Shown here piece after piece: positions 1 through 8,179 of a stretch of DNA of 64,000 nucleotides. The notes under the pieces are model-generated. The model was given only the letters and a program-made list of their open reading frames with translations. It was not told the DNA's origin and searched no databases. Where the stretch lies: assembly GCA_002477945.1 (NCBI GenBank), contig DLLF01000036.1, positions 101,534-165,533 of the forward strand, read 5' to 3'. The position numbers and the translations under genes are program-made. Numbering within the stretch: the stretch's first letter is position 1; every line of letters begins with the position of its first letter. This DNA comes from Bacteroidales bacterium UBA7569 (GTDB lineage Bacteria > Bacteroidota > Bacteroidia > Bacteroidales > Paludibacteraceae).

Positions 1-63
1 TTATATTTTTGGCAACGCCCGATGCAAATCACTCCGTAGGTTAAGGCTGCTTATAGCCAACTC

Positions 64-86
64 TTTGAGGGGGTTGGGGGAGTCCC
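64..86. repeat. G-rich hairpin-type intergenic repeat
   Basis: A CTTTGAGGGGGTTGGGGGAG stretch. Related G-rich motifs recur at 276-302, 21944-21998 and, as a short hairpin, at 33524-33540. All lie between genes. Function unknown. Confidence 0.5.
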
Positions 87-91
87 ATTGG

Positions 92-125
92 TTTCTTTTC
101 TTTTGGTCATGCAAAAGAAAAGAAA
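92..125. repeat. Perfect 14-bp inverted repeat with 6-nt loop
   Basis: The left arm TTTCTTTTCTTTTG at 92-105 is exactly complementary to 112-125, around the loop GTCATG. The stem is A/T-rich with pyrimidines on one strand and purines on the other. No gene lies beside it on the left inside the window, so it could be the terminator of a gene beyond the edge or a dispersed palindrome. Confidence 0.6.
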
Positions 126-174
126 GGAGTAACTACTCGTTGGCGGATTCTTTGTCCTCCCTATAATCTTCCTC

Positions 175-252
175 GCAAAATCGTACATCGTACATTGTCA
201 AATCGTAAATCTCACGACCCCTCAAGCACCCCTCAACGACTCCTCAACGAGA
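175..252. repeat. Composite dispersed repeat: ATCGTACATCG block plus CCCCTCAACGA units
   Basis: A block reading roughly CAAAATCGTACATCGTAC then TCAAATCGTAAAT (175-212) is followed by degenerate 11-bp units close to CCCCTCAACGA (215-252). The same two blocks recur at 21073-21264, in reversed order at 32633-32760, and in part at 303-347, 13895-13940, 39004-39044, 51881-51950 and 61779-61819. Every copy is intergenic. The rest of 1-370 shows no gene. Confidence 0.7.
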
Positions 253-275
253 TGTCAATAATACAGATGTTAGCC

Positions 276-347
276 CCTCCTTTGGAGGGGATGGGGAGGT
301 CTACATCGTCAAATCGTAAATATCTTGCCCCCTCAACGGAATTCATG
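276..347. repeat. G-rich motif followed by partial ATCGTAAAT repeat
   Basis: CTCCTTTGGAGGGGATGGGG (278-297) is a copy of the G-rich hairpin family. It is followed at 303-347 by a shortened copy of the ATCGTAAAT and CCCTCAACG composite repeat. No coding frame is convincing here. Confidence 0.5.
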
Positions 348-370
348 TAAGCCTCTTTGGGACGTGGCTG

Positions 371-401
371 TTGCACACCTTGAAAACAAATCTTACCTTT
401 G
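371..401 (+). promoter_or_regulatory. Bacteroidetes-type promoter for the DUF4250 gene
   Basis: TTG at 371-373 and TACCTTTG at 394-401, separated by 20 bp, fit the Bacteroidetes -33/-7 consensus. The start codon is 30 nt downstream of the -7 element. Confidence 0.7.
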
Positions 402-430
402 CGCCCCGAAATAATAACGATTCCGTGAAT

Positions 431-610
431 ATGGAAAATCTTCCGAATGAGCCTGTGATGCTTCTCAGCGTCATCAATATGAAACTGCGTGACAAGTATT
501 CTTCGTTGGACGACTTGTGTGAAGACATGAATATCAGCAAGTCTGAACTGACAAACCGACTTTCCGCCGCAGGCTTTGAATACAATCCCGAGACCAACAA
601 ATTCTGGTGA
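431..610 (+). CDS. DUF4250 domain-containing protein
   Basis: A 59-residue acidic protein starting MENLPNEPVML and ending AAGFEYNPETNKFW, which is the recognisable pattern of the short DUF4250 family found in Bacteroidetes and Firmicutes. The middle (MKLRDKYSSLDDLCEDMNIS) is predicted helical, with a helix-turn-helix feel, but no biochemical role is known. I chose the ATG at 431 over an upstream in-frame TTG at 371 because family members begin at MENLP and because the promoter at 371-401 would otherwise lie inside the coding region. The gene is monocistronic, with its own promoter, and recA follows after a 409-nt gap. Confidence 0.85.
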   Translation: MENLPNEPVMLLSVINMKLRDKYSSLDDLCEDMNISKSELTNRLSAAGFEYNPETNKFW

Positions 611-1019
611 AAACCTTTGCAGAGATCCTGTTCTTTCTTTCCGCTATATAGTCGGTTCATCTCCTTGACGGCTTCTTTTATGTCTCCCTGTTTGCTGCGA
701 TCTGCAATCATCTCTTCTTGCAGGCTCACTAAGGGTGCAATAAAAAGGCATACTGCCAACAGCCGTCCTGTCGGCGCATTTTCTCTTCCGGATTACGGCA
801 CAATGGTTGCTTTTGTTCGGCACTGAGAAAAAAAGTTGCTTCAAAACTTGTATTCCGTCAAAAATAAATCTACCTTTGTCTCTAATTGGATGGGTGGCAT
901 GAATGGCGCGAATGTTGCTGATTGCGTGCCGCTTGCTCCAATCTTGTAAATGTTTGTGGAGATGAGTGTATGGGAAGTTTCAAAAACGGATAATAACTAA
1001 TTAACTATCATATACGATT
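611..1019. other. Intergenic region and recA leader
   Basis: 409 nt between the DUF4250 gene and recA. The only element I can support is the recA promoter at 848-878. A minus-strand frame covers much of 611-759 but has no ATG or ribosome-binding site at its head and runs antisense into the DUF4250 gene, so it is not called. No LexA-like palindrome was recognised. Confidence 0.5.
848..878 (+). promoter_or_regulatory. Bacteroidetes-type promoter for recA
   Basis: TTG at 848-850, a 20-bp spacer and TACCTTTG at 871-878 match the consensus. Transcription would start near 884, leaving a leader of about 135 nt before the recA ATG. Confidence 0.75.
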
Positions 1020-2036
1020 ATGGCAGAAGAAAAAGGACAACCGTCGGCGGATAAACTGAAAGCCTTGCAGTTGGCAATGGCTAAAATAGAGAAAGACCAT
1101 GGTAAGGGTACTATCATGAAAATGGGAGATGACAAGGTCGAAGACATACCGGTCATCTCAACAGGTTCGGTGGGGCTGAACCTTGCTTTGGGAGTAGGAG
1201 GCTATCCGCGTGGACGGGTCATTGAAATCTATGGTCCCGAATCATCGGGTAAAACCACGCTTGCTATCCATGCCATTGCCGAAGCGCAAAAGCAGGGAGG
1301 TATTGCGGCTATTATTGATGCCGAGCATGCCTTCGACCGTTTCTATGCCGAGAAGTTGGGCGTGGATACCGATAATCTGCTTATCTCGCAGCCTGACTCG
1401 GGCGAACAGGCACTTGAGGTGGCGGACGAACTGATACGATCCAGTGCCATCGATCTGATTGTTATCGACTCTGTCGCAGCACTCACCCCTAAGGCGGAAC
1501 TGGATGGCGATATGGGAGACAACAAGGTCGGTTTGCAGGCACGGTTGATGTCGCAGGCGTTGCGCAAACTGACGGCTACGATCAATAAAACAAATACATG
1601 CTGTATCTTTATCAACCAGTTGCGTGAGAAGATAGGTGTTATGTTTGGCAATCCCGAGACAACAACGGGTGGTAATGCGCTGAAGTTCTATGCTTCCGTA
1701 CGACTTGATATCCGGCGTATCTCGCAAATCAAAGATGGGGACGAAGTGATTGGCAACCAGACACGCGTCAAAGTGGTGAAAAACAAGGTGGCACCTCCTT
1801 TCCGTAAAGCGGAATTCGATATCATGTTCGGTGAAGGTATATCCCGTGTCGGCGAGATTGTTGACTTGGGCGTGGATTATGGTATCATCAAGAAGAGCGG
1901 CTCGTGGTTCAGTTATGGCGATACCCGTTTGGCACAAGGACGCGATGCCGTCAAAACACTTCTGAAAGACAACCCCGACTTGGCTGCCGAGATAGAAGGT
2001 AAGATAATGGAGGCCGTCAAAGAAAAGAAAGATTAG
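1020..2036 (+). CDS. recA: Recombinase RecA
   Basis: The DNA-dependent ATPase that forms filaments on single-stranded DNA for homologous recombination and DNA-damage responses in the cytoplasm. The 338-residue length is normal for the family. Walker A is GPESSGKT at residues 72-79 and Walker B is LIVIDSVAAL near residue 150. The strand-exchange and L2 loop region (FINQLREKIGVMFGNPETTTGG) is intact. The C-terminal tail is lysine/glutamate-rich and short. It has its own promoter at 848-878 with a long leader. The FAD-dependent dehydrogenase begins 18 nt after the stop and may be co-transcribed. Confidence 0.98.
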   Translation: MAEEKGQPSADKLKALQLAMAKIEKDHGKGTIMKMGDDKVEDIPVISTGSVGLNLALGVGGYPRGRVIEIYGPESSGKTTLAIHAIAEAQKQGGIAAIIDAEHAFDRFYAEKLGVDTDNLLISQPDSGEQALEVADELIRSSAIDLIVIDSVAALTPKAELDGDMGDNKVGLQARLMSQALRKLTATINKTNTCCIFINQLREKIGVMFGNPETTTGGNALKFYASVRLDIRRISQIKDGDEVIGNQTRVKVVKNKVAPPFRKAEFDIMFGEGISRVGEIVDLGVDYGIIKKSGSWFSYGDTRLAQGRDAVKTLLKDNPDLAAEIEGKIMEAVKEKKD

Positions 2037-2053
2037 TCTGCTCCTGTCGGTTT

Positions 2054-3649
2054 ATGGATAACGTACAACTGACTCTTACTCCTGCCGAGGCGGCTCGGCA
2101 GGAGTCGGTTAAAAAGGCATTGGCAAAGCAGTTGCGAGTGCCTTTTCAGTCTCTGTTGGGCTATCGGATAATTCGGCAGAGTGTGGATGCAAGGCAGAGG
2201 CAACTGAAAGTCCTTCTCACGGTGCAGCCTTTCTTCTCCGAGAAGGAAAAGAAGTTGCCGGCTTATCCCGAACCTGTGTACAAAGACGTGCATAACGCAG
2301 GCAGGCAGGTTATCATTGTCGGAGGAGGACCTGCAGGATTGTTTGCTGCCCTCACGCTCCTGGAACATGGCATACGCCCTGTCATCTTGGAGCGGGGAAA
2401 AGAAGTCTCGCAACGTAAAATCGACATTGCACTGCTTAATCGCAACCTCGGACTGAACCCCGACTCAAACTATTGCTTCGGAGAAGGGGGAGCCGGTACA
2501 TTCTCCGATGGTAAACTCTTTTCCCGTAGCAAGAAACGGGGCAATATGCAGCGCGTGATGGAACTATTCCATTATTTCGGGGCGGAGGACACTGTCCTGT
2601 ATGAAGCGCACCCGCATATAGGGAGCGATGTTCTTCCTCGTATCATTAGGGCAATGCGTGCCACAATCCTCCGGCAGGGTGGGGAAGTGCATTTCTGTAC
2701 GAAGGTGACGGAACTCTTGTTCCGTCCGTCGCCTGTATCACGCTCTGTATGCGGAGTGCGTACCGCCGATGGAAAGGAGTGGCTGGCGGATGCTGTCTTT
2801 TTGGCTATCGGGCACTCTGCACATGACACCTATAATATGCTCTATCGGCAAGACGTCCGTTTGGAACCGAAAGGCTTTGCTTTGGGCGTGCGGGTGGAAC
2901 ATCCTCAGTCGCTTATCGACCGTCTGATGTATCACGGTCAGCCGCGTGGAGAGTTCCTGCCGGCGGCTTCTTATTCTTTGGTAACGCAGGTGCAGGGTAG
3001 GGGAGTCTATTCTTTCTGTATGTGTCCGGGGGGACATATTGTGCCTGCGGGGAGTGGAGACCAACATTGTGTCGTCAATGGCATGTCTGCCAGCCGTCGC
3101 AATTCCCCCTACGCCAACTCGGGAATGGTCGTGGAAGTGCGTCCTGAAGATATTAATGCAATGAGCGGGTTTATTCCGTCGGATACGTCTTCTGCTTTGC
3201 GGGGGCTGGTGTTGCAGCAGGCTGTGGAACATCTGGCATACATTCATGGAGAACCGCCTTCTAAAGCACCGGCACAATGTCTGCGCGATTTTGTCGATGG
3301 ACGCTTTTCTTCCGATCTCCCGGCGTGTTCTTATCTTCCGGGTATTGTCCCGTCGCGGTTGGATGAGTGGCTTCCTCCGTTTGTGGCTTTGCGTTTGCAG
3401 CAAGGTTTCCGCGATTTCGACCGGCACTACCATGGCTTCTTGACCAACAGTGCCGTTCTCCTTGGCGTGGAGTCACGCTCCAGCAGTGCCGTGCGCATTC
3501 CGCGCGATCCTCTTACTCGCGAACATATTGAGATTTGTGGACTGTATCCTTGTGGAGAAGGAGCGGGATATGCAGGAGGTATCACCTCTTCTGCACTCGA
3601 CGGCATCAGTGCGGCACTCCGATTTGCTGCCGCCTCGGAAACCTTCTGA
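2054..3649 (+). CDS. FAD-dependent dehydrogenase (COG2509-type)
   Basis: A 531-residue flavoprotein of the uncharacterised FAD-dependent dehydrogenase family that is conserved in Bacteroidetes. A basic N-terminal domain (1-80) precedes a dinucleotide-binding Rossmann motif (VIIVGGGPAGLFAAL, residues 86-100). Further family blocks are YCFGEGGAGTFSDGKL, FALGVRVEHPQ and, at the C terminus, GLYPCGEGAGYAGGITSSA, which normally contacts FAD. The substrate is unknown. There is no signal peptide, so it is cytoplasmic. It starts 18 nt after recA in the same orientation, so read-through from recA is likely; the functional link, if any, is not evident. Confidence 0.9.
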   Translation: MDNVQLTLTPAEAARQESVKKALAKQLRVPFQSLLGYRIIRQSVDARQRQLKVLLTVQPFFSEKEKKLPAYPEPVYKDVHNAGRQVIIVGGGPAGLFAALTLLEHGIRPVILERGKEVSQRKIDIALLNRNLGLNPDSNYCFGEGGAGTFSDGKLFSRSKKRGNMQRVMELFHYFGAEDTVLYEAHPHIGSDVLPRIIRAMRATILRQGGEVHFCTKVTELLFRPSPVSRSVCGVRTADGKEWLADAVFLAIGHSAHDTYNMLYRQDVRLEPKGFALGVRVEHPQSLIDRLMYHGQPRGEFLPAASYSLVTQVQGRGVYSFCMCPGGHIVPAGSGDQHCVVNGMSASRRNSPYANSGMVVEVRPEDINAMSGFIPSDTSSALRGLVLQQAVEHLAYIHGEPPSKAPAQCLRDFVDGRFSSDLPACSYLPGIVPSRLDEWLPPFVALRLQQGFRDFDRHYHGFLTNSAVLLGVESRSSSAVRIPRDPLTREHIEICGLYPCGEGAGYAGGITSSALDGISAALRFAAASETF

Positions 3650-3830
3650 AGTCTTCCTGAAAACATTCTTAAGTCTTTCTACTATACAGAATCTGTGAAA
3701 CAGGTTGGGATTCCCGCCTTTTATGTTGATAGGAAGAAATCGCTTCTGTGATAAAATCGCAGGCATGGTGCAACAGGATAACGCGCTCCCTTTTTTGCTT
3801 TGTGCGATGAGTGTTCGGGCTACCATGGAG

Positions 3831-4028
3831 TGGTCACCATAAAAAAGAGCGGATTGCGTAATCTTGTTCAGTTCTGGCAACTCTATATCCAAAGAGTGAT
3901 CACCATAAAAAAGAGCAAATCGCACAATCAAGTGAAGTGTATGGAGAAAAGACTCTCCGGAATGATTGCCATAAAAAAGAGCAGGTCGCCATTATGCGAC
4001 CTGCTCTTTTCGTTCGTATATAAGTTGG
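3831..4028. repeat. Three imperfect direct repeats with exact 66-bp period
   Basis: Units begin at 3831, 3897 and 3963. The first 25 or so bases are alike (TGATCACCATAAAAAAGAGC, then a TCGC-containing tail) while the remaining 36 or so bases differ completely. The third unit forms the left arm of the terminator hairpin behind the gene at 4030-4752. The preceding 3650-3830 holds no recognisable gene. The conserved parts carry too many mismatches for an ordinary CRISPR array. Confidence 0.6.
3973..4010 (-). terminator. Rho-independent terminator of the secreted-protein gene
   Basis: AAAAGAGCAGGTCGC (3975-3989) pairs perfectly with 3996-4010 around the loop CATTAT. Read on the minus strand the 15-bp stem ends in a run of U. 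It lies 20 nt past the stop codon of the gene at 4030-4752. Confidence 0.85.
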
Positions 4029-4029
4029 A

Positions 4030-4752
4030 TTATCTGCGGACTTCTGCACCAAGAGCGTTGTAGTAAACGCCGTCACGGATGATGTAGAGTTGGCCGTTGA
4101 TGATTTCCTTGCGGCTTTGTGCTTTTGCATCCTCTGCCAAGTTCTCAACGCCTGCTTTGACACCTATCTTGATAGCCTTGATAATATAACCACCGACTGT
4201 CTCGCGAATCGTGATGGTATTGGCAATGGCTTGCACTTGGATATCGTAGGTCGCACCAGCTTCTTTTGTTTTGCCGGGGAGAGCGGTTCCTATACCTGCT
4301 GCAGTGGGGTCGGCTGCAACACATCCTGTGAATGCGGTACCTTTGGCGTTATCTGCAAACTGTGCCCCTGTATCACCTTTGGAGCAAACAGTTAAAGTAA
4401 CATAATCACCGACAGTCAAACCGCTGATAGTTACATCACGTTGATTGCCATCCAACTGGATCTTGCCGTTTCCGCTCTTGCCTTCTTCATTGTAATACAC
4501 TTTGAAAGCGGTCTTTTCAGCACTGTTCTTGTAGGAGAACTTGATGTTTGGCAATTGCTTGATGCTCATTTCTACAGTTTCACCGGCTGTATTCTTTACT
4601 ACGAAATAGGCATTGGCGGCATCATTTGTAATGGTTCCGTTAACAACGGTAATGTCTGCTTCTGCTATGTCCATAGCAGTCAAATCATAAGTTTGTGCAT
4701 TGATGGTCAATGCGGCTACGAGAGTTGTAGCCATTAAGAGTAGTTTTTTCAT
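4030..4752 (-). CDS. Secreted beta-rich protein next to the pectin locus
   Basis: 240 residues. Residues 1-19 (MKKLLLMATTLVAALTINAQ) form a signal peptide. Residues 20-190 are rich in T, V, N and G and look like a beta-sandwich ending in GYIIKAIKIG, a pattern seen in carbohydrate-binding modules of Bacteroidetes surface proteins; I could not assign a family. The C-terminal 30 residues (KEIINGQLYIIRDGVYYNAL) form a tail that resembles the end of the unlinked protein at 30024-30494. The gene follows the GH28 gene in the same direction but has its own promoter at 5070-5101 and its own terminator, so it is regulated separately. A role in binding pectin fragments is a guess from context. Confidence 0.75.
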   Translation of the reverse strand: MKKLLLMATTLVAALTINAQTYDLTAMDIAEADITVVNGTITNDAANAYFVVKNTAGETVEMSIKQLPNIKFSYKNSAEKTAFKVYYNEEGKSGNGKIQLDGNQRDVTISGLTVGDYVTLTVCSKGDTGAQFADNAKGTAFTGCVAADPTAAGIGTALPGKTKEAGATYDIQVQAIANTITIRETVGGYIIKAIKIGVKAGVENLAEDAKAQSRKEIINGQLYIIRDGVYYNALGAEVRR

Positions 4753-5069
4753 AATAGTTTTTGTTTATTAGTTGAGATTATTGTTTTGTCTTGGTATGGT
4801 AGTAATTGTTTCTTCTTCGTCCTTGCACAGCCGGCATAATCGGAGTTTGTCCGCTTGTCGGTCTCTGCCCAAAGACTTCTCTGTTATTCCTTCTTTGTCC
4901 CTTTTCCCTGCGCTTTCTTTCTTGTTTGCCGGTTTATAGTCTCCTTGTGGTCATTCATATCCGTTTTCCGAGAGAACAAAACCGCCATGGAAAGGCTCTG
5001 ACATCACATCGTCCTATGTTTCTTGTCCCTCAATCGTCTGACGTTTTTCCGACAACTTCTTGGACGCTG
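4753..5069 (-). other. Long untranslated leader of the secreted-protein gene
   Basis: About 310 nt separate the predicted transcription start (near 5065 on the minus strand) from the ATG at 4752. No ORF or known riboswitch was recognised. The plus strand is T/C-rich, so the transcript would be purine-rich. The remaining 5102-5148 up to the GH28 stop codon holds nothing recognised. Confidence 0.45.
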
Positions 5070-5101
5070 CAAAATTATGGAATAACCGCTATTCTGTCAA
5101 A
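5070..5101 (-). promoter_or_regulatory. Bacteroidetes-type promoter, minus strand
   Basis: On the minus strand TTTG (5098-5101), a 20-bp spacer and TAATTTTG (5070-5077) give a full consensus match. It lies inside the 400-nt gap after the GH28 gene and would drive the gene at 4030-4752. Confidence 0.75.
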
Positions 5102-5148
5102 CACAAATTGACGCAATATGTGCATTTATCGGTAAAATACTTCTCGTG

Positions 5149-6642
5149 CTATTCCACTTGTGGATCCTTGCCGTTGTATAGGATATTCTTTGACTTCTGA
5201 ATGTCAAACTCATACCCCTGTCGGGAACGTATGGTACAACCTGTGAACAGGAAATTCTCACAGTATTTCAGCACCACACCCTCTTTCGCATTCAATATGG
5301 TCACGTCCTCAAAGCGGATATCATGGATGGGCTTGCCCTTTATGCCGGTTGCGCTGACTGCCGTCTTGGCACCTACGCAAGTGATATTTCGGAAACAGAA
5401 GTTGCTCCAATCGGGAAAATAGGCCTGCTTGTTATCCTTGTCCGTTGCACTCACACCCGCTCCTCTGTCTGCATAACCCGACTCAAAATAGATGGCGGAC
5501 TTCCGGATGTCTTTCATAACAATATCCGTGCAGTAGATGTCTTCGCACCAACCGCCGCGCCCTGGAGCCGATTTCATACGCAAACCTATATCTGTTCCGT
5601 CAAACATACAGTCTTTCACTACAATCCGTTGCATACCGCCCGAAAACTCCGAACCTATCACAAAACCGCCGTGAGCATGATATACGGTATCCCTCATGAT
5701 GAGAAAATCACGTTGGGGACCCGCTTTCACGCCTTTGTCACCCACACCGCCTTTCATGCAGATGCCGTCATCGCCGCAGGCAATGTTGCAGTTCACGATG
5801 AGTGCCACCTGAACATTGCCCGGATCCATCGCATCACCGTTTTGCGCCCAATGGGGGCAACGTATGTGCACACCGTCCACTATCAGGTTCTCAACGCGCG
5901 TCGGTACCAAGTGGAACTTGGGGGAATTGAGCAGATGAACATCTTCTATGAGTACATTCTTTGCATCTGTGATGTTTATCAAGTGCGGACGCATCTTTTC
6001 TTGCGTCACGGCGTCGGAGGCTATATTCGGTATGCCCGACTCTTTCTTGAGATTGAAGGGATACCAAATCTTGTTCTTGCCGTTGGCAACAACCACACCG
6101 CCCATCGTCTGAATCTCATCCCATTGCTCTTTCGATACCTTTTCCGACTTCACGGGACGCCAGTATATCCCCTGACCGTCTATGGTTCCGCTGCCTGTTA
6201 TCGACACATTCTCGCAATGCGAACCGTAAATCAATGCATAGCACTTCTTGCTTCCGTCTCTCAATGTGTCGTTCTTCTGCACATATAGTTCTTTGTTGGG
6301 CGAAAAACGGAGAGTCGCCCCGCTTGCAAGGTGCAGGTCTATGTTGCTCCTCAGGCGGATCGGACCGCTCAACCAAACACCGTCCGGCACGATAAGATGT
6401 CCTCCTCCTTTGTCTGTTAAATGCTTGATGGCGGTTTTGAATGCCTCCGTGCAGAGTTTTTCCCCGCCTTCTTCTGCCCCGAATTCCGTAATGCTGACGC
6501 TGTATTCGGGTATCACAACGGGACGCACCTGCTCCACAGGGCATGGCAGGTTCAGATAGTAACCCGAATAGTCTTTTGCCCCAAGCAGATGGACTGAGGT
6601 AATGCTGCTTATGATAACGATGCTTGCAAAAATTCTTTTCAT
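5149..6642 (-). CDS. GH28 polygalacturonase
   Basis: A glycoside hydrolase family 28 enzyme that cleaves alpha-1,4-galacturonan in the pectin backbone, probably exo-acting on oligogalacturonides in the periplasm. 497 residues from the chosen ATG at 6642, which is preceded by AAAAAGAGC and starts a clear signal peptide (MKRIFASIVIISSITSVHLL); an in-frame ATG 42 nt upstream would add 14 residues in front of it. The right-handed beta-helix carries the family motifs NGDAMDP, CGDDGICMK (catalytic aspartates), HGGFVIGSE (catalytic histidine) and DIGLRMK. It is the last gene of the four-gene susC-susD-PL1-GH28 run, 25 nt after the PL1 stop codon. The products of the lyase next door are natural substrates, which fits the pairing. 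Confidence 0.92.
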   Translation of the reverse strand: MKRIFASIVIISSITSVHLLGAKDYSGYYLNLPCPVEQVRPVVIPEYSVSITEFGAEEGGEKLCTEAFKTAIKHLTDKGGGHLIVPDGVWLSGPIRLRSNIDLHLASGATLRFSPNKELYVQKNDTLRDGSKKCYALIYGSHCENVSITGSGTIDGQGIYWRPVKSEKVSKEQWDEIQTMGGVVVANGKNKIWYPFNLKKESGIPNIASDAVTQEKMRPHLINITDAKNVLIEDVHLLNSPKFHLVPTRVENLIVDGVHIRCPHWAQNGDAMDPGNVQVALIVNCNIACGDDGICMKGGVGDKGVKAGPQRDFLIMRDTVYHAHGGFVIGSEFSGGMQRIVVKDCMFDGTDIGLRMKSAPGRGGWCEDIYCTDIVMKDIRKSAIYFESGYADRGAGVSATDKDNKQAYFPDWSNFCFRNITCVGAKTAVSATGIKGKPIHDIRFEDVTILNAKEGVVLKYCENFLFTGCTIRSRQGYEFDIQKSKNILYNGKDPQVE

Positions 6643-6667
6643 GCTCTTTTTGTGATATTCTATCAGT

Positions 6668-8140
6668 TTAGTAAAGATGTTCAACGAGACTGTTCAGATA
6701 AATTTCCACATTCGTATATTCCGTACTCAGGGTGTACTTGCTCCCGTCCCACACGTCGTTGGGATTCAATCCGTGTGCCGTCTCCCATTCGTCAGGCATC
6801 CCGTCATGGTCTGTGTCTGTCTGTGGAACTTCTGTCTGGTAGGTCGGATAGCCTCCTGCGTCCGCGGGGGTGTCAATCAAGCCGCCCGTGCTGCCTTTCG
6901 AACCTTTGCAGGTGTACGTCCCTTGCCGTACTTCTTCTGCTATACGTTCGTCAATGACATCCCTTCTGAGAGAACAACCCGCTTTCCCAAGCACGGTCTC
7001 AAACGCTTCTTGGGCGGTTTCTTCGTGACTCAGGAGTGTCATTCCGCTTGTCCAACGGGTGTCCGTCCTGACATCTTCCGTTTGTACAGTCGAACCCGAC
7101 CAGTTGTCTGCCGTAACTTTGTCCGAACAGGACATATAGTTCCCTTGCAGGAAGAACTTCCCTGGAATAAGCGACCCTAACTCGCTGCAGTACGAACAAC
7201 GGATAGTCGGGTCTAACAGCCGCTCTTTCTTTCCCGACGACGTCGCAGGACCGGGCTTGTAGTAGTTGCCCACCATGTTTATTTTCCGTGCTTCGCCTAT
7301 GCCTTCCCCGCCGTAAGTGGAATTTCCACCCCAATTATACACCACGTTGTTCACATAGTCAACCGGTCCCAAGCACTTGTTGTCCTTCACATAAGAGTGA
7401 TCGAAGCGCGGATTCCTTGAATCATGGTGTGCTAGTAAATTATGATGGAAAGTCGCATTCCGTCCGCCCCAGATGCCCCCGTAACCATGTCTGTCTTTCG
7501 AATGTACCGACTGTCTGAGCGATTCTGTGATGAAGCAGTACTGAAGCGTGAAATCTGTATTGCCGTAACACGACACGCACTCGTCTGTACTCCACGAGAA
7601 TGAACAATGGTCTATAAGAATATCGCTTTTCCCTACGCAGGTCAATGCATCACCCTCCACGCCCTTGCTGTCCCCCACACGAAACCGTATAAAGCGGATA
7701 ATGACATTGGATGCCTTGATCACTACGGGATAGCCGGCAATGCATATCCCGTCCCCTGGAGCGGTCTGACCGGCTATTGTCACGGCTCCCTCGGTAATAT
7801 CCAACTCCCGCTCCAACCAAATGGTGCCGCTCACATCAAACACAATAATCTTCTTCCCTGGCAGTCTGAGAATATAGCGGAGCGACCCTGCATCTTCAAC
7901 CTTATCCTCTGTGGTCGTCACGTGATAAACCATACCGCCGCGTCCTCCTGTTGCATATCTGCCACCGCCTTCCGCTTCTGGAAAAGCGGGAACCTTCTCA
8001 TCTGTTGAACCTCCGTTTATCGTGTTCGGCGAGCATAGACACAAGACTGTCATCAAACCGATGCAAAAGGCTCGGCTGAGAAATTCCGCAATCCTGCGAA
8101 TACAACTATGGCAATCCGTCCTGTTCATACCGAAAGGCAA
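6668..8140 (-). CDS. PL1-family pectate lyase
   Basis: A pectate lyase that breaks polygalacturonate by beta-elimination, usually Ca-dependent. 490 residues. The N terminus (about 1-38) is a signal sequence with cysteines near its end (VLCLCSPN), so it may be a lipoprotein; an in-frame Met at 8128 is an equally possible start. The parallel beta-helix shows VPAFPEAEGGGRYATGGRGG, the repeats around DHCSFSWSTDECVSCYG and the likely catalytic segment HDSRNPRFDH. The C-terminal region contains DTDHDGMPDEWE, a calcium-binding thrombospondin-3-like loop that is common at the end of Bacteroidetes pectate lyases. It sits between susD (39 nt upstream) and the GH28 gene. Confidence 0.92.
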   Translation of the reverse strand: MPFGMNRTDCHSCIRRIAEFLSRAFCIGLMTVLCLCSPNTINGGSTDEKVPAFPEAEGGGRYATGGRGGMVYHVTTTEDKVEDAGSLRYILRLPGKKIIVFDVSGTIWLERELDITEGAVTIAGQTAPGDGICIAGYPVVIKASNVIIRFIRFRVGDSKGVEGDALTCVGKSDILIDHCSFSWSTDECVSCYGNTDFTLQYCFITESLRQSVHSKDRHGYGGIWGGRNATFHHNLLAHHDSRNPRFDHSYVKDNKCLGPVDYVNNVVYNWGGNSTYGGEGIGEARKINMVGNYYKPGPATSSGKKERLLDPTIRCSYCSELGSLIPGKFFLQGNYMSCSDKVTADNWSGSTVQTEDVRTDTRWTSGMTLLSHEETAQEAFETVLGKAGCSLRRDVIDERIAEEVRQGTYTCKGSKGSTGGLIDTPADAGGYPTYQTEVPQTDTDHDGMPDEWETAHGLNPNDVWDGSKYTLSTEYTNVEIYLNSLVEHLY

Positions 8141-8179
8141 ACAATCTAATCCGCTGCGAATATACGAATATAATTTGAT

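Noticed and set aside
343..759. Minus-strand frame beside and across the DUF4250 gene (contains MIADRSKQGDIKEAVKEMNR)
   Set aside because: It has only a TTG at its head, no ribosome-binding site or promoter, and most of it is antisense to the DUF4250 gene. The first 50 residues look protein-like, but not enough to call.
3831..4028. CRISPR array
   Set aside because: Only three units, with many mismatches in the 25-30 bp repeat, no leader and no cas gene in the window.
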